DNA from: Cymbidium sinense
Taxonomy: Eukaryota > Streptophyta > Magnoliopsida > Asparagales > Orchidaceae
Direction: 5' to 3'
Assembly: GCA_021442155.1 (NCBI GenBank)
Contig: CM038215.1
Location: 213,212,982-213,276,981 of the forward strand
Length of the DNA: 64,000 bases
Shown here: positions 47,630 through 64,000 of the stretch, piece after piece
Numbering within the stretch: position 1 is the stretch's first letter
Layout: every line of letters starts with the position of its first letter
Program-made: the position numbers and the translations under genes
Notes under the pieces: model-generated
Seen by the model: the letters and a program-made list of their open reading frames with translations, nothing else
Databases searched by the model: none
Told to the model about the DNA's origin: nothing

Positions 47630-48974
47630 TGGCCATAGCATTGCAACACTATTGATTTAGTAATATGACACTGTAAGTAGGTGTTGGCCTTGCTGCAAAT
47701 TATCCCAATTTAGGCCATTTTAGCATCACAATGTTGACCTAAATTTCTTATTTTTTATTTTTTTGAAACTTTTTCTATTAAAACTCAAAATATAATTAAA
47801 ATAAATATATTTTAATAAATAAAACCACAGTGAAGGCATTATAATTAGATGAAATTTTTATAATTTTAATAATTATCAAATACCCCCCAACTCAAACTAT
47901 TACTTGTCCTCAAGTAATTTGATACATTTTCCTATATATTGCTACTTTGGGTTAGTTGATAATATAGCATTTTGGAAGTCTAAAATAATCAAATAAGAAT
48001 TTATTAACTAAAAATAAAACTTATATTTTAATATTTATTCTTCATTTCATCATTCTAAACTATAATATCCAAAAAATTTTATTATTAACTAATATTTTTC
48101 TTAATTTAAACTTTCTTAGTGCATATTATCAAAGTTGATTTTTATGAAGATGAATGAATTTACTTTTAATAAATAGTCATCCATATAATAGAAATAATCA
48201 TAATTTTATGTTTTCAATTGAAATTATGATCATTATTATTCTATAATTTCATTGAATTGATTTAGATTATAATAATTTTAAAGTTCAGTCATGATACACA
48301 CCCTTAAGTGACATCTAATTATTTTTTTGTTTCTTCTCTCCTTTTTTATGATATATATTTTATATATTTTTATTTAGAAGTACACCATAATAGCTTTGTA
48401 ACCCATGATAAATATGCTACAATTTTGACTTGAATTCAATATATGACCTTTTAATTAACAATAGTTTAAATTATGTTAATTCTTATTATATGTTTTTGTA
48501 TTTAGTTTAGCATCAATTCCTTAAATTCATTAAGAATCTCCTATGTGTGATGTGTGTTTAAGGAAAAAGAATTATAACATAACAAAAATTACTAGTTTTT
48601 CTAAGATATTAGGTTATTATTAGTTTGAAAGTAGTTCAATGATTAAATAAAACTTTAAATGTAAATTGGTATTTTTAGTTAAATTTTTTTTTAATTAATT
48701 TTATGTTCTAATAATTTTCTAATATTTTAAAAACTGATCTTAAGTTTCAAATGCAAATATATTAATTTAAAGAGATATAATATTTAAAATTTTGAGATTA
48801 TTAACTAACATTTATGTAAACATCACATTTAAATATAACATATGGGAAAAATGAATATTTAATAGTGAAATTACTTGAACAAATACAAATATAAATACAT
48901 AAAATTTAAAATTCCTACAAATAAAAAAACATAAAAATATACAAAAGAAAATTACACAAAAATAAGAACTTTCC
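47630..48974 (-). repeat. Probable 3' part of the third plant-transposon element
   Basis: It lies downstream (on -) of the C-terminal fragment at 48975-49440. It has a GC-richer patch at 47630-47740 with ATAGCATTGCAACAC-like words, and the phrase 'CCCCAACTCAAACTATTACT' then TGTCCTCAAGTAA at 47885-47920. The rest is A/T runs without coding content. Confidence 0.4.
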
Positions 48975-49440
48975 TAATAATATTCCTCCTCCTCTTCCTC
49001 CTCCTTCTTCTACTTTCTTCTTCTTCTTCTTCTTCTTCTTCTTCTTCTAGTTCTAGTTGGGTGCTCACATAAGGTTGGCATTACAAAAAATGAATTTTGT
49101 TCCGGTCAATATTAAAGTTGCAATTTTCAAACATGTGAATGAGTGCTGAGTTATTTTTAGCCATATAAGAAAACTGTTGTTGCTGCTGACTCATATGTTG
49201 ATCAATTTTTTTAATTCTTGTTATTGCCGACTACTTTCATTAACCTTTTTTTTGTTAAATCAGAGACTTTTCTACCTTCATGGAGTAGCTTGTTTAAATA
49301 TTTGGAGGATTTTGGATTGAGGAGCACATGAGCTTTCTCCTACCTCCATTTTTTATCCTAATCATTTAATTATCTTTTCAGTGAAGGGAGCCCTTTGTAT
49401 AAAAATCTATTCATCCAACTCCTCATCACACTAGCCAAAA
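48975..49440 (-). pseudogene. C-terminal fragment of the plant-transposon protein, copy 3
   Basis: Read on minus, it matches the last third of copy 1 (3376-3813): VLLNPKSSKYL-like sequence, then DQHMSQQQQQFSYM (copy 1 DYHMNQQKK), NNSALIHMFE (copy 1 NSALVHMFE), QPYVSTQ (copy 1 PPYVCTP) and an acidic tail. The acidic tail here is a Glu run encoded by the GAA repeat at 49015-49048. The first two thirds of the gene are missing: the sequence to the right is replaced by LTR fragments from 49497, so a retrotransposon probably inserted into or deleted the rest. Non-functional. Confidence 0.65.
49015..49048. repeat. TTC/GAA microsatellite
   Basis: About eleven TTC units, next to a CCT-rich run at 48984-49010. 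On the minus strand it encodes the poly-Glu tail of the copy 3 fragment, and it has probably expanded from the acidic codons still seen in copy 1. Confidence 0.9.
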
Positions 49441-49496
49441 GACATAAAGCATAAATAAAAGAGGGTCACCAAAACCTACTGTAGTACTTATTAAAC

Positions 49497-49854
49497 TCAC
49501 TTTAGAGTGAGGTTAACTATCACCTCCTTAGACCTAGAATTTATCTAGGCACTAAGGGCTTGCTATGATTAGGACACTTCTAGTGGTTAGGTGAACACCA
49601 ACCCTAAGCCTAGAAGATTCATTATATTCAACCCTAGGGTTAGACTCTGGCTTAGGATAGATAGTGCCGCATATTCTAAACTTAATTAAGCCACATATTA
49701 AATCAAACTCCCAAACTCCAATTAAATGACCACAAATTAAACCTCAAATAAGACTAATCAACCCTATACCTAACTTTAGCCATTATGGTTAAATTTGGTC
49801 AAGCGGCTAAGTTGACCCGATCCAACCCATTTGAGTTTAAAGGGCTAAATCTAA
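49497..49854 (+). repeat. Truncated LTR start fragment
   Basis: It opens ACTCACTTTAGAGTGAGG, carries 'GGACACTTCTAGTGGTTAGG' and 'GTGAACACCAACCCTAAGCC', and reaches the A/C-rich section before a second LTR start begins at 49855. It is about 360 bp of LTR only. Confidence 0.7.
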
Positions 49855-52800
49855 TGACCTCACTTTGGAGTGAGGATTGAATCATCCTTCCATAGACTTA
49901 GTAATAAGACATTTCTAGTGATTAGGTGAACACAAAACCTAAACCTAGAGACATAGGAAGGTGTACCATAAGCATAAACTATACCTTAGGACCAATAAGG
50001 AACTTACCTATCCTATGGCCTAACCCATGACCTATCTATCCACTCATGCTAATCCAACCTCAACCCAATACAATCAAATCCAATTGGATTTCATTTCATA
50101 CCCAAGCTCCAAGACAAAATGATTTGAACCCAAACCCATCTTAATCCCATGATCCAATCCTATGGATCCAACCCATGCTCTTTCAATTGAATTAAACCCA
50201 ATTGATTTTCTCAAAGAATTCCAACCATTCAATACATCATTTCAAACCCTCCCAAGACCTACAATCTAGCCAATCAAACCAAATCAATCCAACCAACCTA
50301 ACTTAGCCCATTTGACCTAAAGGTTCTACATGAGCCAAAATCCAATTAAATCAAAATCAAATGCAATCAAAGCCATCAATCAATCCTAAGTCAATGATCA
50401 AACTCAATTCAACCCAATTCAACCCTAATCCAACCTAATTGACCCCTTTAGCTCACTTGCCCAAAGTGACCTAAAGGACTCATTTGATCCAAACTCCAAT
50501 CCATCCCAAATTGGATTAAACCAATACATTCAATCTTTTGTTCAATGATTGTTGATCACCCTTGATTGTACAATTACAATCAATTAGATCAAATCAAGAT
50601 AATTTGATCACTTGACCCAAGTTGACTCAATTAATCGATATGAGCCAAAATGAACCAAACTCCATTCTACACCCAATCAATTGAAACCAATGATTCCTAC
50701 CAATCATAAATTGACCTTTGAATATGATTCAACCATCAATCAAGCCCAACCAAGTCCAATTGGACCTTTGACCCAAGTTGACCCAACTTGACATAAAGGG
50801 CCAAATTGGGCCAAACCTCAATCCAATCCAAATTGATTGAAACCAATGGCTTAAATCAATCATAAATTGATTATTAAACATGATCAAACTTTTGATTGAA
50901 CCCAATTTGACCAAGTCAACCCAATTGACCCATTTAGCCCAAATTGACCTAAATGATCAAATTGATCCAAATCATTCTCAAATTCAAATTGATTGAAATC
51001 AAATACCTATAATCATATGCATTCATAATCATTTGAGTGTATTTAGCTAAGAAATAAAAATATCCTTTTCTACCAAAACATATGCATTCATAATCATTTG
51101 AGTGTGCCAAAAATATATTGCATGTGTAGGTATGTTAAACCTTAAATCATATGCATGTTATGGGTGATGAAATGGAATGCTTAAACATGTTCTAAGTGAT
51201 GGTAATTCAATTGTATTAGTCTTAAGATGCCCTTCATGTTGAATATAATTCTTTAAGGTTAACCCAAACTTAGGATTAATAAAATTGATAATAAATGATT
51301 CACTAAAATAAATCAAAGTTATAATAATACACTCTTTAGAAAGTTAGTTAAGGTGGGGATGAAAGAGGTTAAGCCTCTATTTTCTTTTTACAACACTTAG
51401 ATGCTAAGTGAATATCAAATGAGATAAACAAAATACAAACTTAAACTTGTAAATCCTATAAACAACATAAAGTGAAACCACCTATCATGTTTAGCTTAAA
51501 CAATTCTAAACATTAGCCAATTGAAATTATAAAGCCTAGCTAAGACATACCACACTAAGCCTAAGCACATGCATTAGAATGCTAAGTCACCACTTCTATC
51601 TTTAGGTTAGGACGGAGTATGTAATGATGTTGTCTTTTATTTTATGATGTATTATTTTAGACTAAATGTTAGGATTGTGGTTCATTGACTGAATGTTAGG
51701 CCATTATTAGCCTAATGTTATTTTCTGTAGAGGATTATGCTAACGGGGCCGCTAAAATAAATATAAATGCTTCTACTTGTAGGTTTCTTATGCCCTTATG
51801 CATAATCCATGGTTAAGATAGGTGGGCTTGTTTACCCATGTGCAAGGTGCTAATCCCAAATTACAAAATATAATTGCTTGGGATATATGTATGTTTAGAT
51901 AACATATGTTTTGTAGGTGTAGTTAGATTTTACTTTTCCATAAAAAAAATATAATTTTGCAATAAGAATTAGGATTAATGCTATGGGATTTAGGATGAGC
52001 AGTGGCTAGAAGGCATAGTCAGGGAGGCCCTGTGAAGCCTTGGAGCATAATCAAATTGAAAGGAAAGAAAGAAAATTAAAGAATGAAGAAAGGAAAGAAG
52101 AATTTAAAAACCAAGGAATAAAGACCCCCATAGCTTCTAATTTAATTTCAATTGTAATTATTTTTTTGTAATCTGGTTATATAAGGGAGAGCTCTACTAC
52201 CCAATTTTCTCTTTTCAAGGGTGGTGCTGTTGCATCATCTTTATGAAATGTTCAATGTGTGGCATCGGATGTTCGAGGGGCTCTTAAGATAAAATTAATT
52301 TTTCTACCCAATTAACAACTCATAACTAAATTTTAAAATAACTTTCATGCTCATTCTAAAACCTAGAATATAATCAGTATAATTAAAAGATTTAGCAATC
52401 CCTTAGCTGAATGCTGAATGTCTAACAACATGCATACCATATTATTTCACTCTTGAAATAATAGGGGGCCTCCATTCTTACACTTTAGGGAATGCTTTAC
52501 CTATGAGAGCACCCCCTCATGATGGAGATCCCCCACTTTCTCTCTGATTTGGCCAATAACTCAATTTCATCATGCATTTAGGCATAAAATGCCCCAAGCA
52601 TTTGTCCAAAATATTATGTTAAAATGATATAAAATTTGTAAAATTTTTCATTTAGATTAATTAATATATTCATGTCCGTCATGATCTAGTCTCTTAGGGA
52701 GTGAGTTCAGGACTCTAGTCTCTTTCTCAATTAAAAAATAAACCTATCTATCTTTCAAATTCATAAGATCGGCCTACTTGGTTTTGAATCATAGAAGGTG

Positions 52801-53592
52801 TTAGCTGGCGGCCACTCTAAATAATTTTAAGTCTGGAAGAGTTGGATAATTTATTATTTCTTGTAGAGGTAAACCATTATATCACATTTTCGCTTAGATT
52901 TACGTTGTGCTCTTAGCATATGCTAAAGCCCCCTAGATTTAGGATCCGAGGTTTTTATTTTCTTATTGCTATGAGTATAAATCCTCACCTCTTACGCATT
53001 TCCATAATCTTGTGTTGATGGATTATAAGACCTGGTATTCTAATAAAATTTCAACTCAAATTAAACAATCTCTCTCTTTCAAACATAAAGCCTCACCATA
53101 GGATAGATTGGAGTGCTCACTAGGCTACTAGTATCATGATTGCTCCCTACTTGTCTTTCTTTGGAATCCAAAAATAAGTCTTTCCTAATTGAACATTCCT
53201 AATTGATTTTCCAAAAATAGCTAATTCATTTATATCCTAACCTTGAAATCTTTGGAGATAATTGATTGACTACTTTAATCGAGAGTATTCTTAGGAAATT
53301 CCATTTCTTATGATGTAATTAAGAATGGAAGCTTGCCTCCATAGGAAACTAAAGAACCCAACATAAAATAAACCTTGCTTTACTTTTTTATGTAAAGTAG
53401 AGGAAAGATCTCTAGTATATACGAAGACACATCTACCTTAGGATTCCTTATTTGGTGATTAGGTTCATTGTAGGGTGATATTTCTATCTTCCAAAATAGT
53501 ACATCATACCTCAATATCATACTCGATTACTTCAATTAGTATCCCATAAGATCTGTGTGGTGTCCACCCGACATCTGAATTAAAATACCACA
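49855..53592 (+). repeat. LTR-related unit 1 (start to end, internally deleted)
   Basis: It starts TGACCTCACTTTGGAGTGAGG-like and ends AATACCACA. The A/C-rich part (50000-51000) joins directly to the distal part at about 51000, so the GC-richer section and the 250-bp tandem repeats are missing. At 51015 and 51080 the phrase 'CATATGCATTCATAATCATT' is duplicated. It keeps a core promoter (TATATAAG at 52178) and a GC-TT-GC hairpin (53325-53342). Length about 3.7 kb against 7.8 kb for the full LTR. Confidence 0.72.
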
Positions 53593-58480
<4,888 letters not shown>

Positions 58481-61410
58481 TCCACAATCAACCAAATCTA
58501 TTTGAAATTAAACTCACACCATTGAAATCTATTTATATTAAACATTGAAATTATTGATTGTAAGCTAAAGTCTAGAAAAATTAGCCATCATGTTCACCCA
58601 TTTGAACCCTATAGGGACAAAAGTCAATTCAATGTGATCTAAGCTAAATTAAATCAGTCCAAGCCTCATGATCATTCTTGACACTTAAATTGAACATTCC
58701 AGTTCACTCATACTCATTCAATTACACCAATCAGATCAACCATTCCAACTTGACCCATCTGACCTAAATAATCCAAATGAGCCAAAAATTAATCTAGTCC
58801 AATTTTATTGCAATCAAAGTCATCAATCAACTCTAAATCCATCATTTAACATCTCTTAACATTCAATTAGCTCCAATTGAATATAACCAAGACAATTGGT
58901 TCACTTGTACCCAATTTGACCTAAAAGACCAAATTGAGTCAAAATTCAATTCAACTCCAATTAGACCAAACCAACTCCTCCAATATCTTCCTAAATGATT
59001 GTTGATCATGATCAATCAATTAATTGCAACCAATTGAACCCAATTAAGTCAATTTGGCCACTTAACCCAAGTTGACCAAATTTGACCTAAAGGGCCAAAT
59101 TATGCTGAAACAACTTCTAATCTAAATTGATTTTGACTAATACCTTCAATCAATCATAATTTAATTATTGAACACTCTCCTACTATCAATTGAAGCAAAT
59201 TTGGTTAAACCAATCCAATTGACCTTTTTAGCCCAACTTTACCAAAAGAATCAAATTGAACTATATCCTATGCTAAATCAATTCAAACTATAGCATCTAA
59301 TCACTCTCAAATGATCAATCAAACATGATTCAACCTCTCACCTAACCCAATTTGATCAATTTGACCAAATTAAGCAACCTAGCCCATTTAACCCAAATGA
59401 ACCCATTTGAGCTAAATATAAATCTACTTCATATTGAATCAAACCAATTGCACCAATATATTCCAAATGGTCATTTGAACATAATCCACTAGCCTTCTTG
59501 ACCCAATCTAGTCAACCCAACCCATTTGAACTCAAATTGATCTACCAGGGTCAAATTGAGCAAATCCCAACCAAACCAAGTCCAAACCCAACCAAACCTA
59601 GCATGACTCATTCTTAGGTCCCCCTTGACCTACTAAAATGATCCCAACCCATGGTGAACCTAGTTTACCCAAACCAAGTAAACCAAGTGTTCCTAATAAG
59701 ATAAAATGCCCATTTGGAAGGCCTACCCGCTACCTTAGCCCATGGCAGCCATCTTTGGCCCACTTTTGACATAGGACCAATGACCCAACCTAACCTAAAG
59801 TTGGGCTTGACCAAGAGAAGGACCTCCTTACCTTGGCTGGCCGTTGGTCCACCTCAATGGAGGTGTACATTGCATGGTAAGCTACTAGGCTCCCTTAGCC
59901 CTCATGAACATCCACCTCACCAATCATCTGCCATCTCTAGCCTCCTACACTGACTAGACAACTGGGAAAGGCTAACTAATCCCATGGCTTAGTTCACTTA
60001 GGGTAGATTATACTCCTCACCTTGCATTCAAACTCCACACACATGTTTATTAGAGCCCAATCATTAGTGCTCAAGCTTCTCCGAAGCCTCTAGAACACCC
60101 CATCACTAGTGATATTATCCCCGCCTCAAACCCAAGCCTCTTCCATCTAACCTAACTAAAACTCCACTAAAATCAAATTAACTCTTCCCACACCTTTCTT
60201 ACACCCAAAAGAACCAAAATGAATCAATTTCCACTCAATTCGATTACCAAAAGTCCAAATTCGACCAAACATTGGCAAGCAGCAATAGGGCTTGGCCTCA
60301 AGATCAATCGATAATGAGGCAAGGGAGGATCTTTTTAATAGGGCTTTGCCTCATTAGGGTGAAGCTACATCAGTTGATAGACTATTGGTCTTTAGTTATG
60401 GTTTGGTAATTCCCTCAAGTCATAATTTAGCCTTAGGTGTTGACCTTTTGTGAAAGAAATTTGCATATGATGGGATTCAAGCCATAAGAACCATTTAGAA
60501 TGCTTCCCTGATTGATTTGGAGTCAAATTTGATATCAAATGAGTTTTGGTGAGCTTGAATCATGCGCTAAAAGGTGGACGGTGTCCATCTCTCATCATAA
60601 AGTTAACAGAGATCATCGACCATCCATTCCACATGATTAGAATGGACGGTCATGATTAAATTCATTAGAAATTTTAATTTAAATTATGAGATTAATCTCC
60701 ACCATCCGATCCATGATCATATGACTGAGGAGAAAGCGTGTCCTCCGTCGTTGAGTCAACAACCATGCAAGATTATTTTAGTGACCAATCCCATGGAGCA
60801 ATGTGGAAAGCACTATCACGTCAGTGCCAACGTGATGTCGATAGTGTAAATGAATTAATTAGGTTTTAAAATAGAATTTTATTTGCTAGAACTTTAGAAA
60901 ATTATAACTAATTATAGAAAATCAAAATAATACAAATAAACTCATTTTGGAAAGCTTAGATGAAGGATAATTAAGGAAAAATAAAGGCCCTAAGTTTTGT
61001 TGAATGAATATTGCTTAATTATAGTTTAAATATTTACTTAATTGGCTTAATTAAGCTTTAATTACTTAGTTAATTGGCTTGAGAATTTGTATGATTATTT
61101 CTTAGAATGACCTCTACCTTCCATAAATTTCTCAAGATAATTTGCTAAGTAATTTGAGAAATCTTGGTTTTCAAACCCTGATTAATCAATCATATATTTA
61201 ATAACTATTTAAAATTAAAAAAAATTAATGAAATTAATTTTAAAAGCTTAATTAATTCTTGAAATAGTAAAGATGACTAAGGAAATTAATTAGGACCTAT
61301 GGTTCTAATTATTTCTCAAAATCATCATATTTATTTTTTTTTAGTTCTAGGTTCTAAATTTAATTCACATATTTATAAACCATTACTTGAAAGGTATAGT
61401 CTTTAGATAG
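58481..61410 (+). repeat. LTR-related unit 3, truncated by a new LTR
   Basis: It repeats the start of unit 2 and continues into the GC-richer section (59680-60850), with the covarying hairpin at 60343-60365 and 'GAATGGACGGTCATGATTAA' (counterpart 7650-7670), then AT-rich DNA. It is cut at 61411, where another LTR start begins. Small frames at 59714-59953 and 60652-60849 are not supported as genes. Confidence 0.7.
60343..60365 (+). repeat. Covarying 23-bp LTR hairpin, unit 3 copy
   Basis: GCTTTGCCT with GGGTGAAGC (nine positions: six Watson-Crick and three G-T pairs) around CATTA. Position seven changed from T-A to C-G relative to the LTR copies at 7348 and 29939. Confidence 0.7.
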
Positions 61411-64000
61411 TGTTGACCTCACTTTTGGAGTGAGCTCTCAACTTCTCTATCTTAAACATAGGACTTCTCTAGACACTGAGAGTTCTTAGTCTTAAGACAC
61501 TTCTATTGATTAGGTAAACACTTAACCTAACCCTAGAGACTAAGAAGAGTTAACCATAGGAAGAGGTTATGCCTTAGGGGTATTAGGAGGACTTGCCTAC
61601 CCTATAGCTTAAACTCAATCCTTGCTTCCCTCCTTCAATCCAATCCAAATCAAATCTTAAATAAATTTCAACTCATTTCTCAAATCATGAATCAATTCCA
61701 ATTGATTGAAACCTGTAATCAATTCCAAATCAAATGATTGAAACCCATGATTGAATTCAAATCCCAAAAATCTTTCCTAAGCCCTTTGATTCCATCTTAT
61801 GGACTTAGCTCAAATCAAATCCAAATCACTCCAAACACAAAAGATTTTCTCATAACCCATTTATATTCTCATTTATATTGACAAATATAAATGAAATATA
61901 AATTCAAATAACCAAAACTAAATTCAAAACTCAAATCCAAATCCAACTTAAATCCAACTTATACTCTTTCAAGTCAAATCCTTGAACTTAGCCAAACCAT
62001 CCTCAAATCAATCCAATCCCTTTGATTTTCTCTTCAAAAACCATTTCTTCAGTCATATGCCCAAATATAAACATAAACTACAATCATCAAACCAAAATCA
62101 AACTAACCCAAAATAAACCCACATTCATCCTTTGAACTTGAAATTGTCAAATGAACCAAAACCCATTTGACTCCAAATCAGTTAAGCCCATATGTGAGAT
62201 CAAGCTAATTGAACTACTTAGGCTCACTTGACCCAAAGTGACCTAAAGCACCTTTTTGAGCCAAATTCTAATCCAACCCAAATTAGATTAAAGTAAGCCC
62301 ATCTAAGCCTCACATTGTGAGCAACAATCATCCTAGATGATCAATCACTTAAATTGGGTCAAACCAAGTCAAACCTAACCTTTGACCAAGTTAACATTTA
62401 GCCCAAATGAAACCCAACAAGTCAAAATTTATTGTAAGCCAAAATTGATTGAAACCATTGATCTAAACCAATTCATAATCAATGATTGAACTTGACCAAG
62501 CCATCAATTGCCAAACCAAGCCTAATTGGCCACTTGACCTAAGTTGACCCAAGTTGACCTAAAAAGTCAAAATGGGTCAAATCTTGATCTAAGCCAAATT
62601 GATTGCAACCAATGTCAAATTCATTCTAATTGATTATTGAACTTCAATTGCCTTGACCAACTAGACTCAACCTAGCCCAATTGACCATGAACCCAACTTG
62701 ACCTAAAAGGTCAAATCAATTTAAAATCAAACTAAATCAAAATTGATTGAAACCAAAGCTTACAATATATTTTAAATGATCAACCAAGCCTAACCCAACC
62801 CATGGCCTAACCCAATTGGGTCAAATGGATCAAATTGGTCAACTTGACCCATTTGACCTAAATGTACCTAAACGAACCAAAACCAAATCTAAACTAAATT
62901 GAACCAAACCAATGATACCCATAGGCTCCAAATGATCATTTGAACTTGGTTTGACCAAATTTGACCAATTGGTCAACCTGACCCAATTTGACTCAACTTG
63001 ACCTAAATTGGTCAAATTGAACCAATTCAAATAGAATAAACTCCAAATCACTTGAAATTTGGCCCAACTCATTTTTGAATCATTTCAAATCTTCCCAAAT
63101 CAAAATCAAGGCCAAATGACCATTTCACCCTTAGGTAAAAGCATATCTTATGACCAAATTCACTTAGAATTTGGTCATTTCTTTCTCAAGGACACTTGGC
63201 ATCTTCTAGTGGTCCACATGGACACTAAGGCTCGTGGTGAACATGACCCAATGACCTTGGGTCAGCCATGACCCAACCCAAGGCCAAATTGACCCCTCCA
63301 ATGGGAATTGAGCACTTGGATCACCCAATGCACTCACCTAGCACTGGGAACTCACTCTCCTCCACTCCTCTACCCAAAACTACTCGCATGGGTTATTTTG
63401 CAACCAAAATTGTCCCTTCAATCTTAAAATTGAGCTAAAATGAAACTCAACTCTTGACCATCTGATCCAAGGAGGGGGAGATATACTGCCCCTCATTCCC
63501 ACTCAAACCACAAGCATTCAATTCGACTGAGCTCTAGGAATCAAAACCAAGCTTCCCAAAGCCATTTTCAAGCTCCCTTGATTTCTCCTGCTTGATTTTG
63601 CCCAAACTTGAAATAGGGGAGGTCAATCCAAAGCCAAACTCATACAATTCTCCATCAAAACCAAATTATCCTTGTAAGCACCATCAAGGGACTTCATCAA
63701 GCTCAATCAAGTTATTTCCCAAGTCATTAAGCCATGGAAGGAGGACTTTGATCAAGGTCGGTCACCTTTGAAGGGGAGCTTGGTCAACTGAACCATCCAC
63801 TCCAAATCAAGACTTGATACCTTCAATAAGGCTTTTTCTCTACTAGACGAAGCTACCTGCTTCGTTGGAAGCAGTGATAGCCTCCGGTGAGGTATTGCTC
63901 AAAACCATAGCCATAGGAATTTTTGCTTGGTCCTTTGTGAAGGAAATTGTAATCCCATCAAATATTGATCATTAGATATATTACTTGTGCTTCCTCGAAG
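61411..64000 (+). repeat. Start of a further LTR, cut by the window end
   Basis: It starts TGTTGACCTCACTTTTGGAG and follows the 5' LTR order: AGGACTTCTCTAGACACT, the A/C-rich section to about 63300, then the GC-richer section with 'CCTCCGGTGAGGTATTGCTC' near the end and the covarying hairpin at 63831-63853. It has the same boundaries as 27169, so the LTR start is confirmed by three independent copies. Whether a full element follows lies outside the window. Confidence 0.8.
63831..63853 (+). repeat. Covarying 23-bp LTR hairpin, last LTR copy
   Basis: GCTTTTTCT with AGACGAAGC around CTACT: seven pairs, one G-T and one mismatch. It is the weakest of the four copies. Confidence 0.6.

Overview
The window is plant nuclear DNA from the transposon-rich, non-genic part of a large genome. 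It is AT-rich, I found no intact cellular gene, and almost every recognisable stretch belongs to a decayed mobile element. A plant is indicated by a Tat/Ogre-type Ty3/gypsy element with a second RNase H and a tRNA-Arg primer site, by a protein like the 'putative plant transposon protein' family, by a Tourist/PIF-like MITE, and by a plant-type LINE endonuclease. The species cannot be told from the sequence.

Layout. 1-4589: repeats and a broken plant-transposon-protein gene (2675-3813, +). 4590-35009: one very long (about 30.4 kb), dead LTR retrotransposon on the + strand. It consists of a 5' LTR (4590-11179), a tRNA-Arg-like primer site (11188-11206), a long leader with an array of hairpins (11653-12503) and probable nested foreign DNA (about 13200-15660), broken gag-protease-RT-RNase H-second RNase H-integrase (about 15972-24434), a repeat-rich 3' untranslated region, and a 3' LTR (27169-35009). 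35342-35622: a 275-bp MITE flanked by TTA. 37041-37690: a LINE endonuclease fragment. 38195-40500: a second plant-transposon-protein copy (-) with its upstream repeat. 40560-45572: a minus-strand LTR remnant of the same superfamily. 47630-49495: a third plant-transposon-protein fragment (-). 49497-61410: related LTR pieces, including a 4.9-kb tandem duplication that joins an LTR end to LTR interior. 61411-64000: the start of another LTR, cut by the window edge.

The protein-coding parts would have formed one retrotransposon life cycle: capsid, maturation protease, reverse transcription primed by tRNA-Arg, dual RNase H, and integration. All are interrupted by stops and frameshifts, so none is functional now.

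The most unusual signal is structural. At least four separate non-coding repeat families here form hairpins whose two arms change together between copies, with paired substitutions that keep base pairing. They are a leader array of ten, plus two outliers, at about 70-100 bp spacing; a 23-bp hairpin in the LTRs; a 38-nt hairpin upstream of the TATA box of the plant-transposon-protein repeats; and a GC-TT-GC-centred hairpin near LTR ends that is shared between families. This covariation is read directly from the sequence. What it is for, whether RNA structure or only template-guided correction of palindromes, is inference.
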